Source: Codonopsis lanceolata (lineage: Eukaryota; Streptophyta; Magnoliopsida; Asterales; Campanulaceae). Taken from it: a stretch of 64,000 nucleotides of DNA. Numbering within the stretch: position 1 is the stretch's first letter; every line of letters starts with the position of its first letter. The translations under genes were made by a program, and so were the position numbers. This document shows positions 43,383-52,688 of the stretch, in pieces. The notes under the pieces are model-generated. The model saw only the letters and a list, made by a program, of their open reading frames with translations, was not told where the DNA came from and searched no databases. Location of the stretch: contig CM028377.1 in NCBI GenBank assembly GCA_013146195.2, positions 9,338,239 through 9,402,238 of the forward strand, in the 5' to 3' direction.

Positions 43383-43396
43383 ACACATAGTAGGTT
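43383..43396. repeat. LINE target-site duplication, left copy
   Basis: ACACATAGTAGGTT immediately precedes the LINE 5' end and is repeated perfectly at 47668-47681 after its tail. Confidence 0.95.
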
Positions 43397-43493
43397 ACGA
43401 CCTTGTCAATTGGTCAAGGGTAACACACACTACCGCACACAGTAAAGGTCCGATTAACTTTCTTTCTTATTAGGGTTTGCGGCTAGGGTGTCT

Positions 43494-44453
43494 ATGCCGC
43501 CGGATAAAGGGAAGCCGGGGGATCCGCCCCCGGAAGGGGATCAAGGGCAGTTGAAGGATACGGGCACAGCGGCTACAATAGCCCGTAAGTCTTTTGCGGA
43601 AGCAGTTTCGGCCAAAGGGGAACCGCAATGCCAAAACCCTAATAGGGTTACCACGTTGAAGGAGCTCCTTATCCCGCCAAGGCAGGTTGTTAAGGTGGGT
43701 AATGAACCTAGGGTTTTATTCTCTCCGGTCGAGATGGAGGCCGCTTATGCCCAGTTTTCAAATACGGTTATTCTTAAATTCTCCATGGGCAGACCTTCCT
43801 TGCATGTAATCCAGGAGCATATTGCTCAATCATGGAGGTTAACGGGTAGTTTTGTTTTAGGTTTATTGGATCCAAGGCATGTAATGGTCCATTTGTTTTC
43901 GGCTGAGGATTTGGTCAGGGCACTTTCGAAAGAGTCGCACATGATTCAGAGATGTATGTATCGATCTTTTCGGTGGACACCGGACTTTGCGTATCAAAAG
44001 GATAGTCCCATGGTGGCTGTTTGGGTTAGGTTACACCATTTACCTTTGTCCTTTTTCAACAACTCTTATCTGCAGAGAATAGGTAATGGTCTCAGAAAAT
44101 TTCTTCGAGCGGATGACAGGACTCTAGCCCTTACTCATCCAATGTATGCTAGGATTTGTATGGAAGTGGATGTTTCTACTCGTCTACCAGAGAGGATGTG
44201 GCTGGGTACTTCGAAAGAGGAAGGTTTTTGGCAAGGACTTGAGTTTGAGGGAAATATTGCTTATTGTTCTGGTTGTGGTCTGTTGGGCCATTTGGCAGCT
44301 GAATGTCGTAAGCGCTCTAGAGCCGTTGGTAGTAAGGGAGGTGTTTCGGGTGTTTCGGGTGTCTTATTTGGAGGATGTGTGTATTACTCAAGGAGGAGAC
44401 TTGGGGCTCGCTGCTCTAGCAAAAGCCAAAGAGGATTTAGATCAGTTACTTAA
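43494..44453 (+). CDS. LINE ORF1: DUF4283 and zinc-knuckle protein
   Basis: The ATG at 43494 (MPPDKGKPG) begins a Pro/Gly-rich N-terminus, then the DUF4283 region (ILKFSMGRPSLHVIQEHIAQSW, GSFVLGLLDPRHVMVHL, WTPDFAYQKDSPMVAVWVRLHHLP) and one CCHC knuckle (CSGCGLLGHLAAEC). This is the usual ORF1 of plant L1-type LINEs, which binds element RNA. The last ~40 residues (after KRSRAVGSK) are out-of-frame reading into ORF2, because an internal deletion fused the two regions. ORF1 is otherwise uninterrupted. Confidence 0.9.
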   Translation: MPPDKGKPGDPPPEGDQGQLKDTGTAATIARKSFAEAVSAKGEPQCQNPNRVTTLKELLIPPRQVVKVGNEPRVLFSPVEMEAAYAQFSNTVILKFSMGRPSLHVIQEHIAQSWRLTGSFVLGLLDPRHVMVHLFSAEDLVRALSKESHMIQRCMYRSFRWTPDFAYQKDSPMVAVWVRLHHLPLSFFNNSYLQRIGNGLRKFLRADDRTLALTHPMYARICMEVDVSTRLPERMWLGTSKEEGFWQGLEFEGNIAYCSGCGLLGHLAAECRKRSRAVGSKGGVSGVSGVLFGGCVYYSRRRLGARCSSKSQRGFRSVT

Positions 44454-45996
44454 GTGGGACTCGGAGCTTTTACAACAGAAATCTAGGCAAATGTGGCTGC
44501 AGGATGGAGACCGCAACACCAGTTTTTTTCACGCGAGTTTAAAGGATAGGCGTCGAAGAAATTTGATCAAAATGCGAAATGACGATGGAACTTGGTGTAC
44601 TGATGATAAATTGATAGGTGATAGAGCGATGGATTTTTTCAGTAAGCTTTTCACTAGGATGGATCATGAGGTTTTGGAGGGCCTTTTTCATCAATTTCCT
44701 AGATCAGTTGAAGGGCAAGATAATGTACAGCTGGAAGCGGTTCCGGATGAGAAGGAGATATGGGCTGCTATTCAAGGGCTAAATCCTAACAGTGCTCCGG
44801 GGAATGATGGGTTTACGGGTTGGTTTTTCAGCTCATGTTGGGATATTATCAAATCTGATGTAGTGAACTCGGTGCAAGCTGTCTTTAAGGGTGTAGAATT
44901 GCATAGAGGTTTGGCTTCCACGACTATAGTTCTAATTCCTAAAATTGATGAGCCTACAAATTTGGGGGACTTCAGGCCTATAAGTCTTTGCCCGTTCGCT
45001 GGAAAAATTATTTCCAAGATTTTGGCCTCCCGTTTGGCTAGTATGTTGCCGCGAATCATTTCTTTGGAGCAAACGGGCTTTGTAAAGGGTCGGGGCATTC
45101 ATGAAAATGTGGTGTTGGCTCATGAACTGGTTCATAGGATAAACAGTCGTACGAGGGGTGGCAATGTGGTTTTTAAGTTAGACATGTCGAAAGCATATGA
45201 CAGACTTGAATGGGACTTTCTTTTGAGAGCTATGAAAGAGTGTGGCTTTAGTGCGGGGGTCTGTGATTTGGTTTTTCGTCTTCTTTGCAATGTTTGGTAT
45301 ACAGTTAGACTGAATGGAGGCAATTACGGTTACTTCAAATCCTCTCGTGGAGTCAGGCAGGGTGATCCTTTGTCACCTTTGTTGTTTATTATAGCGCAAG
45401 AGGTGCTCTCTTATAATCTGAAAGCCAGTATCGAAAGGGGTACAATCATGTCGTACGCTCATGGAAGAGGTGGTTTGATTATTTCTCATTTATTATATGC
45501 AGATGATATGCTCATCTTCTGTCGGGCTAACAAAGGATCTATACAGGCTCTCAGAAAATTGTTAAGTGATTATGAAAAGGCTTCGGGGCAGCTGATTAAC
45601 TTGGGCAAAAGTGGTTTTTATGTGTCCAAGTATTGTCAGAGTAGGAAAATTCGGAAGATTGCGGACTGGTCGGGATGTGTTCATAAAATGTTCCCTATGA
45701 TTTATCTTGGTCTCCCTTTATTTACAAGAAGAATAAAGGCTCTTTATTTTGATGACCTGGTATTGAAAGTGCTTCGTCGGATAGATGGCTGGAAATCTCA
45801 CCTTCTCTCTTTTGGGGGTAAGATTACCCTTTTACGATCGGTTCTTAGTAGTATCCCTATCTATACATTAGCAGCTATTCCGGTTCCCAAAAAAATTCTG
45901 ATCCGCATCGAAGCTGCTATGTCGGCTTTTTATGGAGCAATCAAGGGGAGTCTCGCACTCATTGGGTGGCTTGAGAGAAAGTTTGTAGGCCGATAG
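44380..45996 (+). CDS. LINE ORF2 part 1: pre-RT region and reverse transcriptase
   Basis: The coding homology opens with AKAKEDLDQLLKWDSELLQQKSR and WLQDGDRNTSFFHAS. It then gives a complete LINE RT: NPNSAPGNDGFTGWF, DFRPISLCPFAGKIISKILASRL, GFVKGRGIHENV, KLDMSKAYDRLEW, RGVRQGDPLSP and the catalytic SHLLYADDMLIFC. The frame ends at 45996 because of a shift near 45930. There is no endonuclease domain upstream and no start codon of its own in register. The open frame reaches back to 44146, but that part is ORF1 read out of frame. Confidence 0.92.
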   Translation, partial: CITQGGDLGLAALAKAKEDLDQLLKWDSELLQQKSRQMWLQDGDRNTSFFHASLKDRRRRNLIKMRNDDGTWCTDDKLIGDRAMDFFSKLFTRMDHEVLEGLFHQFPRSVEGQDNVQLEAVPDEKEIWAAIQGLNPNSAPGNDGFTGWFFSSCWDIIKSDVVNSVQAVFKGVELHRGLASTTIVLIPKIDEPTNLGDFRPISLCPFAGKIISKILASRLASMLPRIISLEQTGFVKGRGIHENVVLAHELVHRINSRTRGGNVVFKLDMSKAYDRLEWDFLLRAMKECGFSAGVCDLVFRLLCNVWYTVRLNGGNYGYFKSSRGVRQGDPLSPLLFIIAQEVLSYNLKASIERGTIMSYAHGRGGLIISHLLYADDMLIFCRANKGSIQALRKLLSDYEKASGQLINLGKSGFYVSKYCQSRKIRKIADWSGCVHKMFPMIYLGLPLFTRRIKALYFDDLVLKVLRRIDGWKSHLLSFGGKITLLRSVLSSIPIYTLAAIPVPKKILIRIEAAMSAFYGAIKGSLALIGWLERKFVGR

Positions 45997-46007
45997 AGGA
46001 GGGAGGC

Positions 46008-47531
46008 TTGGGTCTTCGATCACTTAATCAAATCATGGCTTCCCTTCAAGCGAAATTAGCGTGGACAGTTTTACAAGGTAGAAGTTTATGGGCTCATTTT
46101 GCGGTGTCCAAATATGGCCTCTTGAGTAATGTTAATTCTGTTGTTATGTCGCCGATTGGTCGAGCTATTTACAGCCATATGAAAGAGGTGCAAGATAGTA
46201 GTGAATGGTTGGTGGGGAGAGGGGATATGTCTTTTTGGAGTGCAAATTGGTGTGGTGTTTTTCTTGAAGGGCCTCTTCCGATAGACATACATCTTTCTGT
46301 TCGAGAAGCTCTTCCACAGTTGGATCAGTTAGCTTATTTGATTTCAGATGCCAATCTTGCTAGAATCAAAAGAGTTCGTCTGCTTGATAGTAGGGACGAT
46401 AAACTTGTATACAGTCGTTCAAAATCTGACGAGTTTATGGTGGTAGCTCACTGGAATTCTATGCGATATCATTGGTCGCGACAATGGTGGGCAGGAAAAA
46501 TTTGGCAGAAGTGGATTCCCCTTAAGATTAGTGGTTTCTTTTGGAAACTGCTAAATGGTGCTCTTCCAGTTGACTTATGTCTTCATTCCAAAAGAATAGC
46601 CATTGTTTCTAAATGTGTGTGTTGTACTCGGAAGCATGATCAGGAGTTGATCGGTCACTTGTTTTTGCATTCTGAAGTAGCAGTTTTGGTTTGGAATTTC
46701 TTGGCTCGCCGTTTTTATACAGTCGAGTTATACATGAGTATTAATCATTTTATTTCAGTCTGGTTGTACAACACATCGTCGAAAAATCAGTATGGGGCCT
46801 GTAAGATAGGGGCTGTTCTGTTAGGGTGTTGGGAGATATGGAAAGCGAGATGCCGAGCTGTTTTTGATAATGTTTCAATGCGGGGAGAAGCTATTTTGGC
46901 AGAAATTAGAAGATGTTTACAGGATTTTATGGAAGTTTATAAGCCGAAGGTTGAAGTTGGTTCCTTGGCAAAAGTGGAGTTACAGGCTTTATGGGTTCCG
47001 ATCAAGCAAGTTATGGTTCGTCAAGGTAAATGGGTGAGATGGGAACCACCCCCTCATGATTCTTATAAACTGAACACTGATGGTTCAGCGAGGAATGGTA
47101 TTTGTATAGGGGGTGGTATAATCCGAAATTATCAAGGTAAATTGGTGTGTGCTTTTTCCAATTTTTATGGTCCGGGCTCTAACACTTTAGCGGAGGTTTC
47201 AACTTTACGCGATGGTTTAGCTTTATGCAGAGGTTTAGAGTTAGAGAAGGTTTTCATTGAGACTGACTCGTTAGTTGCAGCTAGAGGATTATTGGGCATT
47301 AATAGTTTTCTTTGGCAGTATGATTATGAGCTTCGGGAGTGTAGGAATTTATTGGGTTCATATAATTTTCGGCATGTTTATAGGGAGGTCAATGGTGTGG
47401 CTGACAAATTGGCAGAGGTGGCGCATTCTGTGGTTTTATATACACGTTATGAAGAAGTGCAGCAGCTTCCGCGGTTGGTGAGAAAAGCTTATAGAATTGA
47501 TAGATGGGGTATGTTTAGCTTTCGTAGCTGA
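46008..47531 (+). CDS. LINE ORF2 part 2: thumb, zf-RVT and RNase H
   Basis: The 507-residue frame continues ORF2 in another frame: GLRSLNQIMASLQAKLAW, WLVGRGDMSFWSANWCG, then zf-RVT (IWQKWIPLKISGFFWKLLNGALPV with KCVCC). A type I RNase H follows (LNTDGSARNGICIGGG, TLAEVSTLRDGLALC, FIETDSLVAARGLL, REVNGVADKLAEVAH). It is separated from the RT part by one frameshift and a TGA (Trp position) near 45973. RNase H residues D-E-D-D look intact. Confidence 0.9.
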   Translation: MGLRSLNQIMASLQAKLAWTVLQGRSLWAHFAVSKYGLLSNVNSVVMSPIGRAIYSHMKEVQDSSEWLVGRGDMSFWSANWCGVFLEGPLPIDIHLSVREALPQLDQLAYLISDANLARIKRVRLLDSRDDKLVYSRSKSDEFMVVAHWNSMRYHWSRQWWAGKIWQKWIPLKISGFFWKLLNGALPVDLCLHSKRIAIVSKCVCCTRKHDQELIGHLFLHSEVAVLVWNFLARRFYTVELYMSINHFISVWLYNTSSKNQYGACKIGAVLLGCWEIWKARCRAVFDNVSMRGEAILAEIRRCLQDFMEVYKPKVEVGSLAKVELQALWVPIKQVMVRQGKWVRWEPPPHDSYKLNTDGSARNGICIGGGIIRNYQGKLVCAFSNFYGPGSNTLAEVSTLRDGLALCRGLELEKVFIETDSLVAARGLLGINSFLWQYDYELRECRNLLGSYNFRHVYREVNGVADKLAEVAHSVVLYTRYEEVQQLPRLVRKAYRIDRWGMFSFRS

Positions 47532-47667
47532 GCTTTTGTTTTTGAGGTTAAGCTCCTCCGTCTTCTCGTTTGTGGGATTGACTGGTTGTCCCCCTCTTTG
47601 TATCGTGTTCTTTTTTAATTAATAAATCTTTGCAGGGTGCTGCTCCTGTTTTCTTTAAAAAACACAC

Positions 47668-47681
47668 ACACATAGTAGGTT
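47668..47681. repeat. LINE target-site duplication, right copy
   Basis: This is the second perfect copy of ACACATAGTAGGTT. The inner Tat integrase N-terminal region continues from here on the minus strand. Confidence 0.95.
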
Positions 47682-48271
47682 GAGGCCTTGATAGTGCCTC
47701 TTATACAGGCTACCACCGCTTAGTACGAATTGGGAGGCCCACCTTCACAGGGAGACTCTTCCTCTTTTATCTATGCCAGGAGGATAGATACCTTTCTGGA
47801 GAAGATTTAAGATGTCAGCGTACCAGGGTTCATGATCTGCTTCAGGGGCTGCATTAATTTTGAAACAGTATGCCGGAGTGACCTTCTTCCCGACTATAAA
47901 TGGCTGAACATTAGTTTCTGCGGGAATCTGGACTAGTGATGCCAGGGTGGCCAGGGCATCATCAAATTGATTCCTATCTCGTGGCAGATAATGAAATGAG
48001 ATAGAACCAAATAGGACGGCTAATGTTGTTAACTTGGCATGATAGAGCTGCAACCGAGGATCCTGGGTCTTCCACCTTCCTTCGACTTGATTTATGATTA
48101 GGGCAGAGTCTCCATAGACTTCGAGATCTTTAGCTCCCCTTTGGAGAGCTTCTTCTAGGCCGAATACAAAGCTTCATATTCCGCCAGATATTTGAACATT
48201 CAAACTCCAACCTTATAGCCGGAGTATGAGAGTCGCCGGATCGACAATAGGATTCCTATGCCAAAGCCTCT
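47682..48271 (-). pseudogene. Inner Tat second RNase H and integrase N-terminus
   Basis: The frame at 47745-48053 has QLYHAKLTTLAVLF, FHYLPRDRNQFDDALATLASLV (last Asp of the second, archaeal-type RNase H) and the linker APEADHEPWYADILNLLQKGIYP leading to integrase. The earlier part of this RNase H (48054-48271) is readable only across frameshifts. It corresponds to the intact stretch in the outer copy at 55080-55420. The LINE insertion at 47667 ends it. Confidence 0.82.
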
Positions 48272-48895
48272 TTAGTTCGCGGTCAAAGAAAGAACATCCG
48301 CCAACAGTGTCATGGTCGTTGATTTCCGTGATGCCCTCATCTGGGAAACCGTGCTCGCCGCATCTTCGGCCTTCAAAGGTAGATCAGCTAAGTGGTCTGC
48401 AATGACGCTTCCTTTGATAGACTTGAGTGTGACATAAGTTATGTCAAACTCATTGAGAAGAAAGGACCACTTGGCTAGTCTGCTGGAGAGTGATGGCTTA
48501 CCGAAGATGCATTTGATGGGGTCCATTCTGGATATGAGTTTGATGGACCTTCCTTGGAGATAGGTTTTGAGCCTCTGAGTGGCCCAAACTAGGCCGGTGC
48601 AGCTTTTCTCCAGCGCTGAGTAGTTTAGCTCGCTTCCTTGTAGCTTCCTAGTTATGAAGTATATGGCATTTTCAATGTAGGAATCTTCTTTCTCTTGGGT
48701 GAGCATAGCCCCTACTGACGTGTCTGTGACGGTTAAGTATATGAGGAGAGGTTTATGTGTATGGGGTGGAGCTAGCACAGGGGGATTGGTAAGGTAGGCT
48801 TTTATTTTCTTGAAGGCTAGCTGGCACTTTGCGTCCCAGACTTGATCGGTATTCTTTTTTAGAAGTTTAAAGAGGGGCTCACATGTGGTGGTCAC
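48272..48895 (-). pseudogene. Inner Tat RT end and first RNase H
   Basis: The frame reads CEPLFKLLKKNTDQVWDAKCQLAF, then PLLIYLTVTDTSVGAMLTQE, IYFITRKLQGSELNYSALEKSCTGLVWATQRLKTYLQG and VIADHLADLPLK: the RNase H fused to RT in Ty3/gypsy pol. It is one frame away from RT because of a break at about 48900-48920, and the C-terminal ~25 residues are out of frame. Over 150 residues it is very close to the outer copy. Confidence 0.9.
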
Positions 48896-48917
48896 CGTCT
48901 CGATGAAACGACCGATG

Positions 48918-49640
48918 TCAAGAACCTAGGAAGCCTTTGACTTCGGTGGGAGTTTTTGGCTGTGGCATTTCTAGGATGGCTCTGATCTTTGCTGGCTCGA
49001 TCTCGATGCCTTGCTCAGTTACTAAGAATCCCAAGACTTTGCCTTTAGAAACCCCGAATGTGCATTTGGTGGGGTTAAGTTTCATCTGGTGCTTCCTTAG
49101 TCTTTCAAAGAACTTTCGAAGATCATTGATATGAGCACTGTTGGCGTCACTGGAATGCACGATCATATCATTAACATAGACCTCCATCTCTTTATGGATC
49201 ATGTCATGGAAGAGGGTGGTGGCAGCCCTCTGGTAAGTGGCTCCGGCATTCTTCAATCCAAATGGCAAGACAATATAACAATAAGTCCCCCAGGGAGTAG
49301 TGAATGAAGTTTTCTCCTGGTCTTCTGCTGCCATTTTGATTTGATTGTAGCCCAGCATGCTGTCGACGAAAGATCGGACTTTGTGAGCTGCGACGGCATC
49401 TATCACAATATCAATGTTGGGCAGGGGAAAGTCATCTTTTGGCGACGCTTTGTTGAGGTCGCGGAAGTCTACACGTATTCTCGACTTTCCCTTGCTGGCT
49501 TGGGAACGGCAGTCACTATATTGGACACCAGTCGTGTATTCAACTACCCGAATGAAGTTGACGCGCAAATTGCTTTCATGATTTCTTCTTTGACTTGTAG
49601 TGACCATTCGGCTTAATGCGTCTGGAGCTTGTTTGATCGG
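48918..49640 (-). pseudogene. Inner Tat reverse transcriptase with altered catalytic box (YVND)
   Basis: The RT blocks are RVDFRDLNKASPKDDFPLPNIDIVID, GYNQIKMAAEDQEKTSFTTPWGTYCYIVLPFGLKNAGATYQ, then EVYVNDMIVHSSD and LRKHQMKLNPTKCTFGVSKGKVLGFLV. The usual YVDD/YIDD box reads YVND (codon AAT on the minus strand near 49170), a change in a metal-binding Asp that should abolish polymerase activity; the outer copy has YIDD. The N-terminal part (above about 49510) is out of frame relative to known RTs. Confidence 0.9.
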
Positions 49641-49673
49641 GCGAAGCGTCCGGATATGTGGAATCCTGCTCGA

Positions 49674-50303
49674 CTATGGTCGGATCCGTGCCGGCATATC
49701 TTCGTAGGACCAAGCAAATATATCTACAAATTCTTTGAGGAGATCAATGAATGCCTTTCTTTCTGGACCTTGGAGGTAGCAGCCAATTCCGATTTCTTTG
49801 ATTTCATTGTCCAGCCCCAGGTTGATGGTAGACAAGTCTTCAGTTGTTGCTGATGAATGGCTCTGTTTCTGGTACTCAACTGACTTTGCAAGCTCAAGTA
49901 GATAACTTTTATCTTTTGGGTCCATTTTATTAAATGACTCATTATCATAATAATTATTATTTAATGTGTCTTTTAAAGTAGGTGCAACTAAGGAATAAGC
50001 AAAGACATTTATATTATCATTAAAAGCATACTGTACAGGGTTTGTTACATTGTTGATGACCTGGGGTTTGAGATCCTCAACTTTAGGTAACAGATTGGTA
50101 GATGACCAATCCTTAAAGCTAGGGAAAGGAGTGGGGATGGTATATCCAAAGCGGTCTACCAGGTCTGCGGGTGTAAAGAGCGGACCGGTCGTGGTGTACC
50201 AATTCTGCAGAGGCTTGTTAGAAATAGACTCAAACTCAGCAGGGAGCTTTTCATAATCAGTGCCTCTGTCTACCATTCCCAAAAAACTGTCCCCTCTGAA
50301 CAA
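49674..50303 (-). pseudogene. Inner Tat linker between gag and RT; protease not visible
   Basis: The 209-residue frame ends with EIKEIGIGCYLQGPERKAFIDLLKEFVDIFAWSYEDMPARI, the conserved segment preceding RT in Tat pol. The rest (WYTTTGPLFTPADLVDRFGY, NNYYDNESFNKMDPKDKSYLLEL) is acidic and of no known fold. I see no D-[ST]-G protease motif anywhere between gag and RT, so the protease was probably deleted. Confidence 0.65.
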
Positions 50304-50360
50304 TTATTGGAAACTCCTTTATTGATCAACATATTTTACAGCACCTTTATTTACGGTTAA

Positions 50361-51314
50361 TTAGACTATCTGGCTTCCCTTAGACCTCCTGGCTTGACTC
50401 GTTTCAAAGATTTTTGTACCCGCCCCCGTGATTTCCTTGTTGTCGATGAGTTCCTGAATTGCGTCTCTGAGCATGTAGCACTGATCGGTAAGATGACCAC
50501 TACATTGATGATACTCACAAAACTGGGCATGGTTCCAGGTAATGGGTAACAGTTTGGGTGGTCGGTAATTATCCATGGGCTTTAGTATCCTATGGGCACA
50601 CATCGTTTGGAGTATTTCGGATCTTGGGGTGGGCAAGTCATCGTAATTTCTTTCTTTTCGACTCCTTGGCTTTGATATATAGCTAGATCAGGTTTTGGTC
50701 AGGCAACTGAGCGGGGCTTTCTTTTTTGGATATAGTTGCAGCGAAATTGGCTTGCCTGGACCTTGGCCCAGTAGGGATTCTTTTTCTGGTATGCAAATGA
50801 TTCTTTTTAAGTTCCCCGGGGTCATTTGGAAGTAGGTATCAGAGGGATCAAAAAGGGAACGATTCTTTTGGTCACGAAAGTAGGCATTCAGGTGGGGAGG
50901 TTCAAGGATGATTTCTGGAAGATATGAGTTAGAGCTATGAGCATTAGAAATCATATCACTTTGGGCGAGGAGGTCATCACCGGGCTGGTGGCTGGCACTT
51001 GATGGCTTTCTGGAGGCTTGGAAAAGGATATTTTCTGTGGTATCAGGGGAGTTTATTTCAGGAGAGTGGGAAACATTAGGAACATATTCTGGAATTTTGG
51101 CTTTTTGCGAGAAAGTGGCAAGAGTTTTTGAAAAACTGGCCAAAAGGTCATTTACCACCTGATCCAATATTCTTTTTGCGTGGGCATCTAATCCTTTTCT
51201 TAGCCAAGCCTCAAGCCCAGGAGGAGGTGCATACAAAGGAGTTTCTTTTTCCGATTCCCAGTTGTTCCAGTTGTCGCTAGCCCCTGTTGTAGCTTGTATT
51301 CTTTTTGTCGCCAT
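50361..51314 (-). pseudogene. Inner Tat gag remnant lacking the capsid core
   Basis: The ATG at 51314 starts MATKRIQATTGASDNW, with WLRKGLDAHAKRILDQVV and FRDQKNRSLFDPSDTYFQM, then a stop near 50688. A second frame (50361-50636) has the Tat nucleocapsid pattern FCEYHQCSGHLTDQCYMLRDAIQELID. The central retrotransposon gag domain (GPALRWF-type blocks) that should lie between is absent. So this gag is an internally deleted, frameshifted remnant. Confidence 0.75.
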
Positions 51315-52669
51315 ATTGCTCGATCCTACCCTCCGAATTGATTCGCCTTGTCGATCTCGAACCGATACCTTCGATCGATTTACGCACTATTTTCGTATCA
51401 ACCGGCCAAGATTATCTCGCTTTCCAAATTCGGGCCAGTTTCGAGGAAAATGGGGTTTGGGGTATCGAAGGCCGGGCCGAGGCTTCGGGCTTGGAGTACA
51501 GCGTGCCTTTTATTAGTATATTTTATTATTACATTTTTTTTGTTCTCTACAATTGACCGGATAAGCACCCGCTTTATTTTGATTCGCCTCAGACTTTTCT
51601 CGAACAAGTGGATTATTTCTCCGCAGTATAGACCAACGTATTCCACCTCGCTTCGACTCTCAGATCGGATCGTCCCAGCGAAGGGCCTATACTCTTTCCA
51701 GGATCCACCATTCGAAATGGTCTAGGTCGAGCATCTGAGAATAATAAATCAGCCCCTGTTTATTATTTATTTTTGTTATTATTTTTTTTGTGCGCACTTC
51801 ATTTTTTTCTTTCTAAACTTGCGCATATTTTTATATATATTTTTTATTTTCACATATAATTTTTTTTTGACAGGGGCTGACTCACAATTCAGAGATGCAA
51901 AAACCGGTCGGTCTATGAAGTGTCCTGAGAAGCTATATGCATTCTAGCGTTGGCTTATGCAGAGGGTAGGCTGGCCATGGTGTAGGGTAACAGTTCGGAA
52001 TATACCTATATGTGTGCACGTGTGTGCGGTATCTAGAAAGCAGTAAAATCTTTATTTTTTTTACAGATATATAAATAGAAAAATGAAACAAACATGGTCT
52101 GTCTTGCTGTTATGTGTGGATTTTCTCGGCTTTTTAATTTGAGCGCAAGCAAGCAAGCACATCACATTAAGAAATAGAAAGAAAAGCGGGGAAACTATCT
52201 ATCCCTATTAATTAAAAATTTTGGTCCTATGTCCCCAAAATAAAATGACATAATGAATGCAGATATGTACAAATGTACAGAATAAAATGAAAAAAAAACA
52301 GAAAGAAATAATAATACAGAACCGAAAATAAAGCAATATTAAGCCCCGGCCCTTTTATTGTGCTGCCCGGAATTTTATTGCGACATATATAATTTTTTTT
52401 TTTCGATTTCTCGAATTTTTTTTCGATTTTTTTTTTGTTTTTTTTTAGAATATGTTTTTTTAATTCTTAAATACATCTATAATAGTTATCGGAACGAAAC
52501 TGCTGCAAGATGGAGGATCATATCCACAAATATAGGCACAAATGTATAGGAACGTAATACTCAAATGCATAAATTAATATAACAAACATATTTCAGCCAG
52601 AAACAAATAAAAACAAAAAAAGTTTTATTTTATGAGTCTAGCCCTCCATTTTATTTAAAATAAAACAAC
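51315..52669 (-). other. Inner Tat 5' leader between LTR and gag
   Basis: This 1.35 kb of AT-rich leader contains T-runs (about 52391-52460) and no convincing frame. Long leaders are usual in Tat/Ogre elements. Confidence 0.6.
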
Positions 52670-52687
52670 TCCCTAGCAGAGTCGCCA
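52670..52687 (-). other. Inner Tat primer binding site
   Basis: The minus strand reads TGGCGACTCTGCTAGGGA one base inside the right LTR. TGGCGACTCTGCT is a recurrent Tat/Ogre primer-binding sequence; the exact tRNA is not asserted here. Confidence 0.75.
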
Positions 52688-52688
52688 C

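Larger units (their letters stand above)
43397..47667 (+). mobile_element. Plant LINE with ORF1 and RT but no endonuclease, 14 bp target duplication
   Basis: The element is flanked by ACACATAGTAGGTT at 43383-43396 and 47668-47681, a perfect 14 bp target duplication inside the inner Tat integrase. It has a 5' leader, a DUF4283/zinc-knuckle ORF1, RT, zf-RVT, RNase H, an AATAAA signal (about 47620) and a short A6-CACAC tail. The apurinic endonuclease normally at the start of ORF2 is absent: ORF1 joins the pre-RT region directly near 44340-44400. Its 5' end seems complete, so the loss is an internal deletion. Confidence 0.93.

Noticed and set aside
44146..44370. N-terminal extension of the LINE RT frame
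   Set aside because: It is ORF1 (DUF4283 and zinc knuckle) read in a different frame. RT homology begins only near 44390.
51262..51725. Overlapping plus-strand frames near the inner Tat gag start
   Set aside because: Three frames are open by chance over the leader and gag start. None has a domain or a counterpart elsewhere.
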